In this document: in pieces, positions 1 to 8,355 of the stretch
Layout of the letters: the number at the start of each line of letters is the position of its first letter
How positions within the stretch are numbered: the first letter of the stretch is position 1
Origin: Candidatus Sulfotelmatobacter sp.
GTDB lineage: Bacteria; Vulcanimicrobiota; Vulcanimicrobiia; Vulcanimicrobiales; Vulcanimicrobiaceae
Length of the DNA stretch: 64,000 nt
NCBI GenBank assembly: GCA_035504415.1
Contig: DATJRY010000012.1
Location: 186,001-250,000 of the forward strand
Reading direction: 5' to 3'
Position numbers and translations under genes: made by a program
Notes under the pieces: generated by a model
Databases searched by the model: none
Told to the model about the DNA's origin: nothing
The model's input: the letters and a program-made list of their open reading frames with translations, nothing else

Positions 1-41
1 GAATGATCCGGCTGCAAACGAGATACGGGCGGTCAAGCTCC

Positions 42-345
42 TCAGACGCGTAGGTGTATCCGCCGGAGCGCGCTGTAACAGGCAAACGCCAGAAGCGTCA
101 CGGCCACGATGACGAAGGTCGATTCGCCCTGTTCATCTTCCGCGTAGACGATCGGAACGGAAATCTTTTCTAAACGCTGCCGAAAAGAAGCGTGGCGTCG
201 CCGAAGAGATCGAAGATGCTTAGCGGTGACACCTTCGACGTCGAGCAGCTCGTCCGCCGAGGCGAATAGTCCGTTCGTCTCGGAACGCGACGATCGGCTC
301 GGCGAACTTCGGACGATCCCGGCGCACGAGGCAATGAGGGACCTC
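42..345 (-). pseudogene. Frameshifted ComEA-like helix-hairpin-helix relic
   Basis: On the minus strand positions 345 to about 200 encode, split over two frames, the pieces AEPIVAFR and LFASADELLDVEGVT. These match the end of the intact ComEA in this window (IVAFRAANGPFGSTDELLDVEGVTDK, near 30,600) except for a shift around 270. The second helix-hairpin-helix and its DNA-binding hairpin are therefore recognisable, but no single frame spans the domain. Downstream, 42 to 170 encodes an acidic stretch and a hydrophobic segment (FVIVAVTLLAFACYSAL) that could be a membrane anchor of unrelated origin. No start codon or ribosome binding site can be assigned. I read it as a decayed second copy; a sequencing error at the shift cannot be excluded. 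Confidence 0.6.
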
Positions 346-469
346 GTCTCGTCAGTTTTCCGACGAGGGTGTCGTCCGCAGGGCGGAGCGCCGCAGACAT
401 CTCGACGGCAAGTTCGCAGCGTCGGCATCGGCAGACCTCGGCAACGGACGACGAATCGCCGCGAAAACC

Positions 470-763
470 TCAGCCTTTCGTCTCCTTGTCCTTGCGTGGC
501 GCGCGCTTTCGCGCCGGGCGGTCTCGCGGCTGCGGCGATAGCAGCTCGACCACATCGAGATCCAGCGCGCGGGCGATGAGGTACAGCGCCCGGAGGCTGG
601 GATTCAACGTATCGGCGTCGCCGTCGGCCTCGATCTGCTGCACTCGGCGCAGGGAAACACCCGACCGACGCGCGAGGTCCGGCTGGCTCATCTCCAACGC
701 GAGGCGGCGATCGCGGACCGCCCGCGACACGCGCCGCACGATCGTCGTCCAGCCATCCGCCAC
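470..763 (-). CDS. XRE-family helix-turn-helix transcriptional regulator
   Basis: A 97-residue protein with a single HTH_3/XRE domain over residues about 10-70. The helix-turn-helix is readable as SQPDLARRSGVSLRRVQQIE, followed by the usual fourth and fifth helices (LNPSLRALYLIARALDLDVVELL). The C-terminus is a basic tail rich in Arg and Lys. Translation starts at GTG 763 behind a GGAAGG stretch. It is divergent from the lipoprotein pair at 872, and the intergenic region holds a perfect 14-bp palindrome that is a natural operator candidate for this protein. The regulated function is not evident from the domain. Confidence 0.85.
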   Translation of the reverse strand: MADGWTTIVRRVSRAVRDRRLALEMSQPDLARRSGVSLRRVQQIEADGDADTLNPSLRALYLIARALDLDVVELLSPQPRDRPARKRAPRKDKETKG

Positions 764-798
764 CCTTCCGCATTCCGGCGGCCTCGCCGACCGACCAG

Positions 799-812
799 CG
801 CAATATATTGCG
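799..812. promoter_or_regulatory. 14-bp perfect palindrome, candidate operator
   Basis: CGCAATATATTGCG reads identically on both strands and lies between the divergent XRE regulator (start 763) and the lipoprotein pair (start 872). Its AT core stands out from the GC-rich surroundings and could double as a -10 element. Binding by the adjacent XRE protein is inferred from position only. Confidence 0.55.
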
Positions 813-871
813 GGTTACGAATGCTCCCGCGGAGAAGACCGCCGCCCACTCCCTTCGGGCCGGAGGTCCTC

Positions 872-1432
872 GTGCGTCCCATCCTCGCCACCCTCGTCAT
901 GATCGTTTCGCTCTCCGCGTGCGGAGGCGGCGGGACGGATGGAGGAACGGGCGACGCGAGCAGGGCGGTACGCGAAGCGCTCGCAGCCCGGCCGCCGACC
1001 GTCGAGGTCCCCCTCTCGTTCTGCAACCCGCGCACCGACGCGTTGGGCCGCGCATTCATGCGCGACCAGGTCGCGAAGTGGGCGGGACTCCCTGGCGTCG
1101 CGGTCTCCCCCGTCACCTCGGGCCGGAGCGGCCTCTGCGCGAAGCTCACCTGGTCCGCCCAGGACCGCATGACGACCACGCCGGCATCCTCCGCCGACGA
1201 TGCCGGCTACGTCCCGATCGGGGCGATGGTCGCGACCCGGATCGGATCCCCCGAGGGCTCCTCCGTCCGCTTCGACGCGAAGTTCGTCCCGAACGCGCTC
1301 GGCGCCGCGATGATCGCGCGCAAGCTGGTGCGCGTCCTCCCCGCGGACGTCACCGACGCGGACGCGACGATCCATCGCGACGCCGGCGGCGCCACCGTGG
1401 CCGACCTTCCCGCCTCGGTGATCTACCAGTGA
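872..1432 (+). CDS. Small putative lipoprotein, unknown function
   Basis: About 186 residues. I chose GTG 872 because GGAGGT lies just upstream (862-867) and it places a classic lipoprotein signal directly at the N-terminus: MRPILATLVMIVSLSAC followed by a glycine run. The mature part has a conserved-looking NPRTDALGRAFMRDQV segment and two more cysteines, but I recognise no family. Its stop overlaps the GTG start of the next lipoprotein (GTGA), so the two are translationally coupled. Likely exported and lipid-anchored; function unknown. Confidence 0.75.
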   Translation: MRPILATLVMIVSLSACGGGGTDGGTGDASRAVREALAARPPTVEVPLSFCNPRTDALGRAFMRDQVAKWAGLPGVAVSPVTSGRSGLCAKLTWSAQDRMTTTPASSADDAGYVPIGAMVATRIGSPEGSSVRFDAKFVPNALGAAMIARKLVRVLPADVTDADATIHRDAGGATVADLPASVIYQ

Positions 1433-2379
1433 CCCGGCGCGTCCTCGCGATCGCGGCGCTCGCGCTGCTCGCCGCGTGCGCGGGCGGAGGCGGAAGCTCG
1501 GGCGGCGGCCCGGTCCCCGCCGGCGGAGGAGCGACGCCTTCGCCCACGCCGACCGCCTCGGGCGCTACGCCGTCCTCCACGCCGCGCGCCACAGCGTCGC
1601 CGACGGCTTCCCCCACGGCGTCGCCGGCGGCCGCGACCGTTGCCGGGCTGGTGAAGGACTCCAACGACAATCCGGTCTCGGGAGCCGCGGTGTACGTCGG
1701 CGCGGCCTTCCCGGCCGGGACCACGGCGCCCGCCGGCACGCCGACCACGAACGCCAGCGGCTCGTTCCTCGTGAACGCGACTCCGGGCCAGGCGTGGATC
1801 GTCGTCTTCCCGCCGGCGTCCTCGACCCTGCCGGTCTACCACGCGCAGACGACGATCGCGGCCGGCGCGACCGCGCTGCCGCAGATCACCCTGGACGTCG
1901 TCGACGCGACCGACCTCCAAGGCCTCGCGTCGATCAACGCCTACCGCTCCTCGCTGGGCGAACCGCCGTACGCGATCGACGAGATCGAGACGGAGGCCGC
2001 GCGCGAGTGGGCCGCGTTCGTGAACGCGAACCCGGGCGCGGGCCCGGACCAGTGCCCGGCCGGCCAGGGTCCGCCGCAGTGCGTCACCGCGGCCGCGTAC
2101 GAGACCGCGCACGGCGTGCCCGCCGCGGCCGAGTCCGTCGGCGGTGCCTACTCGGTGGCGGAAGACGGCGGGTCGCTGGCGGCCAACTGGGGCGGCGTGG
2201 TGCAGGGGTGGCAGTCGATCGCGGCCGGCTGCCCGCAGCCGCCGAATTACGCGACGTGTCCGGACTGGCCGGTGGGGAACGCGTCGGCGACGTGGATCGG
2301 GCTGGGGCTGGTGGCCGACACGCAGGCCGGCGCACCGGCGAACTCCGAGTGGTTCGATGCGGAGTTCGGCGCACTGTGA
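1429..2379 (+). CDS. Lipoprotein with carboxypeptidase-like repeat and CAP/SCP-like domain
   Basis: About 316 residues starting at GTG 1429, overlapping the upstream stop by four bases. Order: lipobox signal (LALLAAC plus glycines), a Pro/Thr/Ala/Ser linker to about residue 65, a carboxypeptidase regulatory-like beta domain (VAGLVKDSNDNPVSGAAVYV), then an SCP/CAP-like domain. The last is suggested by INAYRSSLGEPPYAIDEIE (helix 1 of the CAP fold), by an A-x-x-W segment and by paired cysteines. The usual CAP His/Glu cavity residues are not all obvious, so this assignment is moderate. An anchored surface protein; substrate unknown. A GTGA overlap at its end could couple it to the protease that follows. 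Confidence 0.75.
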   Translation: MTRRVLAIAALALLAACAGGGGSSGGGPVPAGGGATPSPTPTASGATPSSTPRATASPTASPTASPAAATVAGLVKDSNDNPVSGAAVYVGAAFPAGTTAPAGTPTTNASGSFLVNATPGQAWIVVFPPASSTLPVYHAQTTIAAGATALPQITLDVVDATDLQGLASINAYRSSLGEPPYAIDEIETEAAREWAAFVNANPGAGPDQCPAGQGPPQCVTAAAYETAHGVPAAAESVGGAYSVAEDGGSLAANWGGVVQGWQSIAAGCPQPPNYATCPDWPVGNASATWIGLGLVADTQAGAPANSEWFDAEFGAL

Positions 2380-2399
2380 TCGAGGTACAATCATGGATC

Positions 2400-3203
2400 A
2401 TGCCTGCCGATTTTTCTGCCGCCGAAAAGAAGGCGGAAATGCAACGATTAGCGCTCGCGCTGCCGCTGCATTTCTGCGATCCGGTTATCATCGGTAGACC
2501 ACCCGGTGCAGCCGGCACGTTCGGCCCGAGCGTGTTCTCCGCCACCGTCACTTATCTTGAACTGGGCGGCCGAAAGATAATCCTGACCAACGCGCACGTG
2601 GTGCGCCATGCCCAGGAAGAACGGAATAGAGACGGCGGACTCACCGTCTTCCAGATTCCAGGCAAAACGATCCGAGATCTGGACGAACGGATAATCGACA
2701 TCGATGACGGCAGCGATCTCGCTAATCTCGACGTCTCGGACGTGACGCTGACGCCGCGCGACGTTCCGCAAGAGGAGCGCAAACCGCGTCAATTTTATCA
2801 GCCGGACCATTGGCCGCCCGACTCAGTGGGCGAGCAAGACGTGGTCGCGTACGCTGGCTGGCCGGGTGCTCTACGGAAGGATAGTGCAGACGGCTGGGAC
2901 ATCGAAAGCAACCCGTATTCGATGATCGGCATGACCGTTACACGAGCGATGCCGGATCGATTCAATGTCAAGACCGACCGCTCGGACATCACGCTCGTCA
3001 ACGCCTTTGGTCGGACCGAGGAGGATGAGAAGGACTACGACTTCGGCGGAATGAGCGGAGGCCCGGTGCTTCGCCGCACGCCGCTCCACTACGAACTCGT
3101 CGGCATCATCCAACAATACAACAAGACGGTAGACCAATTTACCTTTACGGCGGCAGAAAATATCAAGCGCGATGGAACGTTGTGGCACAACACGCGCAGA
3201 TGA
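2400..3203 (+). CDS. Cytoplasmic trypsin-like serine protease
   Basis: About 267 residues in the S1/trypsin-like peptidase fold. The triad is readable: His66 in TNAHVV, an Asp near residue 102 in the DLANLDVSDVTL segment, and Ser near 218 in GGMSGGPVL with the oxyanion glycines. There is no signal peptide or membrane segment, so it probably acts inside the cell, unlike HtrA proteases, and no PDZ domain follows. ATG 2400 is preceded by GAGG at 2382. An alternative GTG at 2376 would overlap the upstream stop. GC content is lower than in the flanking lipoproteins. Stand-alone proteases of this type often occur in conflict or stress loci; here the next gene is a damaged antitoxin. Confidence 0.8.
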   Translation: MPADFSAAEKKAEMQRLALALPLHFCDPVIIGRPPGAAGTFGPSVFSATVTYLELGGRKIILTNAHVVRHAQEERNRDGGLTVFQIPGKTIRDLDERIIDIDDGSDLANLDVSDVTLTPRDVPQEERKPRQFYQPDHWPPDSVGEQDVVAYAGWPGALRKDSADGWDIESNPYSMIGMTVTRAMPDRFNVKTDRSDITLVNAFGRTEEDEKDYDFGGMSGGPVLRRTPLHYELVGIIQQYNKTVDQFTFTAAENIKRDGTLWHNTRR

Positions 3204-3236
3204 CAGTCAAGTAAGTCAGCGAAAGGAGCGCCGCCG

Positions 3237-3594
3237 TGGGAAAGATCGACGTCACGATGCTAGTCCCGAGCGAGATGGCGAAGCTGTCGCCGGCCGAACG
3301 AGCCCGTCGCCGCGCGGTCGCCGATACCATACGGCGCACGCTCAAGCCGCAGAACTACCTCTTCGGAGGCGGCTGGCTGACGATCTGCCGGTACTTCCGC
3401 CGTCGACGTACCGATCGAAGATACGGGCCTTGGCCGTCCAGATGATCGGCGATTCCGAGAAGGCCGAACGGTGGCTCCGAGCGCCGCACCGCTTTCTCCG
3501 GAACAAAACCCCGCTCGCGATGATCGAGACGGATGCCGGCGTGCGGGCCGTCGAGCAATCCCTGTACGCGATCGCCTACGGCGGGGTCGGGTAA
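3237..3594 (+). pseudogene. Xre/MbcA/ParS-type antitoxin, split by a frameshift
   Basis: The 3' part (about 3430-3594) encodes ALAVQMIGDSEKAERWL, then the TPLAMIETDAG stretch and a C-terminal YAIAYGG. This is the toxin-binding domain of MbcA/ParS/Xre antitoxins (DUF2384). The N-terminal part (LSPAERARRRAVADTIRRTL) lies in another frame and starts at GTG 3237 behind AAAGGAG. The two frames would have to join near 3350-3420. A RES-domain toxin, the usual partner, is not found on either side. The gene is either a decayed orphan antitoxin or carries a sequencing indel; programmed frameshifting is a weaker option since I see no slippery heptamer. Confidence 0.65.
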
Positions 3595-3869
3595 TAAGCA
3601 TCATGACGGTTCGGGAGAAAAAGAATTCACGGACGGCCGCGTCGACCGGGGCGGCCCACGCCGACGGAAGGGACGTGCCTGCCTAGTCGTTCGTTGACGA
3701 AGATCTGCACGAGGAGCGATGCGCGATCCTCATCGGCGCTCAGGGACGAATTCGACCGGCGGCGATTTTTCCGCGTCGATTGTACTACGATGTAAGTAAG
3801 AGCACTCAGTAGCGAACCGGCTTTTCCTCTTCGCGCTGCGTTCTCGCGTCGCGCGAAAAGGAGAAAAAG

Positions 3870-4151
3870 ATGCGCAACATGCTACCGATTTGCCTTTTGA
3901 CCATGGTAGTCACACAAGTCGTCGCCGAAGACATCCCGAATTCACCGGCGGGAAGTCCCTGCCTCACACCCAATCTGCTCCGTTGCCTACACGGGCTCAG
4001 CTTGCCTGAGGCAGATAAGGCGATTGACGAGCCGACTCGATTGTCGCAAAAAGTCCAATCGATCTATACAACTACAACGGCCGCCAGCGCAGCCGCCGAT
4101 CACGGACGGACCATCGTCCTGAACGTTCGTCGCGATCCGATGCGATTATAG
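3870..4151 (+). CDS. Small putative secreted protein
   Basis: 93 residues with a convincing start: ATG 3870 preceded by AAAAGGAGAAAAAG. The N-terminus is a Sec-type signal (MLPICLLTMVVTQVVA, cleavage likely before EDIPN). The mature chain is about 70 residues with two cysteines in CLTPNLLRC and no recognisable family. Base composition is clearly lower in GC than the core genome, and the gene sits between the antitoxin relic and a decayed stretch. Probably part of the accessory region; function unknown. Confidence 0.55.
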   Translation: MRNMLPICLLTMVVTQVVAEDIPNSPAGSPCLTPNLLRCLHGLSLPEADKAIDEPTRLSQKVQSIYTTTTAASAAADHGRTIVLNVRRDPMRL

Positions 4152-5235
4152 AACGATCGACCGTTCCGAGAGCCCGCCATGCCGGGACGCTGGCATCGTG
4201 GGATGTTCCAATTATATAGGATGGCGTCGTCGAAGCGGAAGGTTCGAGGGACGTGGTCGGCCAGCGCGCGACGACGAGCGGCAGCGCGCGCAGCATGACG
4301 CGGCGCGCCATCGCGTAGCGGCGGCTGTCCTGCCGGTACGCCGGACGCTCGTCTCATCGACTTTGTCGTTCGCCTTCGCCGGATCGCCCTTCGCGAGCCA
4401 CTTTTTGAGCGAGTCCATGATGGCGGTACGTGCGCAGATAGTACGTCAGCAGCGTCTCGTCGCCGCGGGCGTGCCGGTCGCGCCGCGGGCCCGGAACCGG
4501 TTCGCGCCCGGCGGCAGCAGCGAGAAATAGAAGACCGCCTCGTTGAGGAAGGTCGTGCCGTCTTGCGGTCGTGAGCAGTCGCGCGTTAGCAGCGCGAGGT
4601 AGCGTCTGGCTGAACGCCGCATCGGCCTCGATACGATGGAACGCTTCCTGGAGCACCGCCGCCTTCAGCGCGTAGCGCTGGCGCATGGCTGTCTCGAGCT
4701 CGCGGAACACGTGCGACGTTCGGCGGGGCGGACGTCGTTCGAGGGAAGGCGATGAAATCGCAGCGGCTGGGGCAACGCCGTTCGGGTGGAGTCGCACGAT
4801 CGCCGCACACATTCTGCGGCCGCGAGGCGACTAATGGGCTCCGCATAGCCGCTTGCGACGAGCTGTCGGCGAAGAGTATGGTCGTTCACGACGCGCAGCT
4901 GGTCACGTTCGGTCGCTGGTCGCGGCACAACGAAGTCCAGGTTGCTCGCCACCGGAAGACGGAGCGCGCGGTGAAGGAGGCCCGTGCTGTTGCTCCTACC
5001 GCTCACCGTCAGGTGATTTGCACATGGAAGTAACGCGTTGCCTGCTGTCGATCCGCCCGTGGCCTCAGGAACCACCTACAGCACGTGCGCGACCTGGCCC
5101 GCCGCCTTCTCATCGGAGGTGCAAGGCAGGGCTGGAACGTGGGGCTTCTGCGACGGTTTGCACCGGCCACGACAGCAGTCAACGGCTCGGAAGGCCAACG
5201 CCTATCTTAGCTCTGAACGGCCCGTCGCGCGAAAA
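4152..5235 (-). pseudogene. Decayed coding region, unidentified
   Basis: No intact gene is supported in this roughly 1.1-kb stretch. On the minus strand protein-like pieces occur in alternating frames, for example GLLHRALRLPVASNLDFVVP (about 4,900-4,980), ELETAMRQRYALKAAVLQEA (about 4,640-4,700), TTFLNEAVFYFSLLPPGANR (about 4,500-4,560) and RYAMARRVMLRALPLVVARW (about 4,260-4,330). Their order is colinear, as expected for one gene that has acquired several indels. I could not assign the ancestor to a family. No insertion-sequence ends or terminal repeats are visible around it. Confidence 0.45.
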
Positions 5236-5847
5236 TCACGGAAGCGTGGTGCGTTCAAGCGCTGGAACGCAGTCCAGCGTCTTCGGGGTCGTCAGGTCCC
5301 CCACGAACGTCTGACAAATGTTGATCGTGTCGACGTGCGGGCCGGATCGTGCCTGTAGTATGCCGACGAACGTAACCGTCGATGAGCCATGCTGAAGATG
5401 CTTCACAGCGTCACCAGTCAAGAGCGGGCCGCGAATGCTTAGGCGAATCGAGCCGTCCTTTGGTATTGTTGTTGCCGGGGCCCCCTCAACACGATCGAGC
5501 GCGGATCCTTTCGGCCCGGCAAGCCTGTGGGGCTCATATTCCATCGAAGGTATAGCTTGGTACCGGTATGCACCGCCGAGCTTCACCGATGCGTCGGGAC
5601 CCGTATTGGAGACGCTAAAGACGAGCGTGAAGCTTACGCCCCCCGGCACGTCAGTCTCTTCGACCGCATACGAACCCGCCGATATCGCAACTTGCGGCGA
5701 TGAAACATCGGCGCTCGCTGCGATATCCGGCATCGCCGCAGTGACGATGGCCATCGCAATGCCCACTGGCAGCCGTCGGGGCCAACTGGCGCGCTCTCGA
5801 ACGGTACGCGCTGCGCGCACGGCCAGGGAACCATCATAAATGTGCAT
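5236..5847 (-). CDS. Putative exported protein, unknown function
   Basis: 203 residues. The start at 5847 has GGAGAAG just upstream. An N-terminal basic stretch precedes a hydrophobic segment (VGIAMAIVTAAMPDIAASA, residues about 28-47) that looks like a Sec signal with cleavage after ASA. The mature domain is beta-rich (VSFTLVFSVSNTGPDASVKL), suggesting an immunoglobulin-like or DUF11-like sandwich. It follows the secretin operon on the same strand with a 61-base gap and may be its last gene. No family assigned. Confidence 0.6.
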   Translation of the reverse strand: MHIYDGSLAVRAARTVRERASWPRRLPVGIAMAIVTAAMPDIAASADVSSPQVAISAGSYAVEETDVPGGVSFTLVFSVSNTGPDASVKLGGAYRYQAIPSMEYEPHRLAGPKGSALDRVEGAPATTIPKDGSIRLSIRGPLLTGDAVKHLQHGSSTVTFVGILQARSGPHVDTINICQTFVGDLTTPKTLDCVPALERTTLP

Positions 5848-5908
5848 CGCTTCTCCGCTTCTTCGTCGAGTTAACCTGCGCGAGCGTTCTTGGCATCTGC
5901 GTCTCGGC

Positions 5909-6937
5909 TTAGATCCCTAGATCATCCAGTATCGTGTTCGCCGCCAGGTAAGCGTTAATCTTGCCCCGCGCCGTTATCGCGATAAATGTCTTGCGCGAGG
6001 GAATTGCTATATTTACTGCACTATAGCCCGGGAAGGCTCCGTCGTGCCAGTATTCGGGGTCGGACGCTCCCCGACGAGCTACGAACCAACCAGGCACCTC
6101 AGTCGAGCTGCCGGGAAGGACCATAGTTAGGCTGTTTAGACGCTGCAGCAGGTCGCGCTGACTGAAGAAAAATTCGTCGAATTTTACGATGTCGCTCGCG
6201 GGCGCCAAAACGCCTCCCGTACCGATGAAATCCGGTACGTCAATGGTCACCTGACCGGACTCTGCTGGGAACAGTGCCGCAGCGGGTACGGTCACGGGTA
6301 GCTGGAGCAACGCAGAATTTCTCATTCCCGCGCGCTCGAAGAACGAAAGGAACACCGTCGAGATTTCCGCGCCAGTCTTTTTCTCGATCAGCTTCGCAAG
6401 AACGATGTAGTCAGTGCTTGAGTAGCGCATTTCGGAACCTGGCGCGAACGCCAGTGGCAACGCCAACAATACGGAAAACGCGCATTCACTCAGGTCTTGC
6501 GGTGCGGCCGAAAGAACGTCTTGATAGCCAGACGAGTGCAGTAGGAGGTCGCGTGTGCGCACGGTTGCCCCTCCTGGGATTCCCGGCGCTATATCGGCAA
6601 TTGGGCCTTCGATCTCCGAAGTCGAAAATAAACCAAGTGCAATTGCCGCGGTTATGCTCTTACCAACGGAGCCTACTGCAAATCGGTCGTCTTTGCGCGT
6701 GTTGAACGCGAAGTCGAGGCTACCGTCCTCGGGCGTTGCCAGAGCGACCTGAACGGGTAGACCGTGTGCGAAGCGCTCGACATCGTCTCGGACGATATCG
6801 CCGACAAGGGGCCGACCTGGCGACGCTAACGCTGTGTTAGCGGAGTTGACAGAGTCTCCGATTAAGGCAACGCAGAGGAGGCCTCGAAGGGCTGCTGATA
6901 CCGCGACGAGCCCAACCGCAGAACCGCGATCCTTCAT
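5909..6937 (-). CDS. Serine beta-lactamase/transpeptidase-family hydrolase (class C-like)
   Basis: 342 residues with an N-terminal hydrophobic signal or anchor (residues about 8-38). The beta-lactamase (AmpC/EstB/PBP4*) fold is shown by the nucleophile motif SVGK (Ser90, Lys93), a tyrosine motif RYSS near residue 175 where YxN would be typical, and HDG near 306 in place of KTG. This is the pattern of periplasmic D-amino-acid esterases, peptidases or penicillin-binding relatives rather than resistance enzymes. The ATG at 6937 overlaps the secretin stop (ATGA), so it is co-translated with the secretin. A role in trimming peptidoglycan around the secretin channel is possible but unproven. Confidence 0.85.
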   Translation of the reverse strand: MKDRGSAVGLVAVSAALRGLLCVALIGDSVNSANTALASPGRPLVGDIVRDDVERFAHGLPVQVALATPEDGSLDFAFNTRKDDRFAVGSVGKSITAAIALGLFSTSEIEGPIADIAPGIPGGATVRTRDLLLHSSGYQDVLSAAPQDLSECAFSVLLALPLAFAPGSEMRYSSTDYIVLAKLIEKKTGAEISTVFLSFFERAGMRNSALLQLPVTVPAAALFPAESGQVTIDVPDFIGTGGVLAPASDIVKFDEFFFSQRDLLQRLNSLTMVLPGSSTEVPGWFVARRGASDPEYWHDGAFPGYSAVNIAIPSRKTFIAITARGKINAYLAANTILDDLGI

Positions 6938-8355
6938 GAGCCGTCGCCAAGCGCCGATGGGTCGATGACATGGGGGGTGATCGTAATGTAGAGGTTTGTT
7001 CTCTGATGCGTGGAGTGCTCGACGGAAAAGAGCTTGCCCAAGATCGGCAAATAGCCGAGAACAGGCAGGTGAGCGACTTGCGAGATGTCGCTTTCTTGGA
7101 CCAACCCGCCGAGTACGAAGCTGTGCGCGTCCCTGACATTCGCAATCGCCGTAATTGTGCGCTCGCTGACTTCTGGAGCACTTTGCACGTATCCCGTGAC
7201 GCTCGATACTGTTGCCTCAATGTTCACGACAACTACGCCGTTCGGTCCTACGCGAGGCCGAATCGCGAGCGTGACTCCGACATTGACATACTGCACTTGC
7301 TGCTGGGTTACAGCAGTCGCGCCAGGATACGTGACAGCGGTAAAGACCGGAATAGCATCGCCCGTCTGAATGAAGGCCGGAACCGAGCTTTGTGTCGCTA
7401 TGCGAGGGCGGGCCAAGATCTTTCCCCGTCCGTTCTGTATTTCGGCATATAGTGCGGCCTGGAAAGACGCGCTGGAGCTTGGAGCTGCTAAGTTATGCAC
7501 CGCCATCGTCGCCGTTCCGGCATTCCCGCCAGCCGAAAAGTCGATGCCGAGATCTCGCGCACCCTGCTCGTCCAATTCGACGATCTCAGCGTCGATCATG
7601 ACACTTGGAGCCGGAACGTCAAGTTGCGAAATCGTATCCTCAAAGTCGCGAATCTCGTCATCGGTCCCCGTCAGAATCAAAGCATTCAGCCGTTGATCCA
7701 CTGATATTTGCGATGACACGTGCTCTGCCGGCAAACTTTCGCGATCGCTTGTTGGCGTGATGGCGGTCTGCACAGGCGTACCCAGCCCGGCAACGGTTCC
7801 CCCGGATACGCCACCGGGGATCGTCGGGAGCGAGTCGTTGGAAGATAGCTGAGCGTTTGGGACGAGAGCGTCCGCGATCTCTCCGACTCCAGCGTACTTA
7901 AGACGTATGACCACACGCCTCTGCCCATGATCGAGCCGCGTGCTCGAGTTGCCGACGGACGGCGGACCGCTCAGTACTGGACCAGCGGCCGATAGGACGA
8001 GATACCGTCCCGAGCGTCGCACGCTAATTTGCGAGCCTGAGGCGGCCGCAACATCGATGGCCAGGTTGTCATTGATCTGCTCGAACGCAAGGCTCGTGAT
8101 CGCCTTGGTCACATCTTTGATCGCTTGGCCAACGCCAGGTGCGAGGCGGCAGTGCGCAATCACAACCCGCGTCGCTACTCCCATCGGCGGCTGATCAAGT
8201 GCGTAGGAGAAGTGCTCGTCGGTCACTTGGATGCGAAGTTCCGCACCGGAAGTTGAGATCGCGGATACTTCCTCAAATCCGGGAGTAGCGCCCAGGGGAG
8301 ACGGTGTGCTTGCCGCAAGCACGGCCGCAAGCACACACGGGGCCCAGGTTATCAC
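6934..8355 (-). CDS. Secretin-family outer-membrane channel protein
   Basis: 473 residues. Order: signal peptide (residues 1-23), an AMIN-like beta domain (about 30-130), an N1/NolW-type ring domain (VVIRLKYAGVGEIADALVP, and ISVDQRLNALILTGTDDEI), then the secretin beta-barrel domain. The last contains VNVGVTLAIRPRVG and ends with the diagnostic LPVLGYLPILGKLF signature near the C-terminus. This is the PilQ/GspD superfamily, outer membrane, forming a multimeric gate. No pilus, ATPase or other secretion gene is adjacent. Start is GTG 8355, overlapping the upstream stop. AMIN domains usually bind peptidoglycan. Confidence 0.92.
   Translation of the reverse strand: MITWAPCVLAAVLAASTPSPLGATPGFEEVSAISTSGAELRIQVTDEHFSYALDQPPMGVATRVVIAHCRLAPGVGQAIKDVTKAITSLAFEQINDNLAIDVAAASGSQISVRRSGRYLVLSAAGPVLSGPPSVGNSSTRLDHGQRRVVIRLKYAGVGEIADALVPNAQLSSNDSLPTIPGGVSGGTVAGLGTPVQTAITPTSDRESLPAEHVSSQISVDQRLNALILTGTDDEIRDFEDTISQLDVPAPSVMIDAEIVELDEQGARDLGIDFSAGGNAGTATMAVHNLAAPSSSASFQAALYAEIQNGRGKILARPRIATQSSVPAFIQTGDAIPVFTAVTYPGATAVTQQQVQYVNVGVTLAIRPRVGPNGVVVVNIEATVSSVTGYVQSAPEVSERTITAIANVRDAHSFVLGGLVQESDISQVAHLPVLGYLPILGKLFSVEHSTHQRTNLYITITPHVIDPSALGDGS

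Noticed and set aside
3237-3594. Programmed frameshifting in the antitoxin gene
   Set aside because: No slippery heptamer or downstream pseudoknot is visible near the presumed shift; decay or a sequencing indel is simpler.
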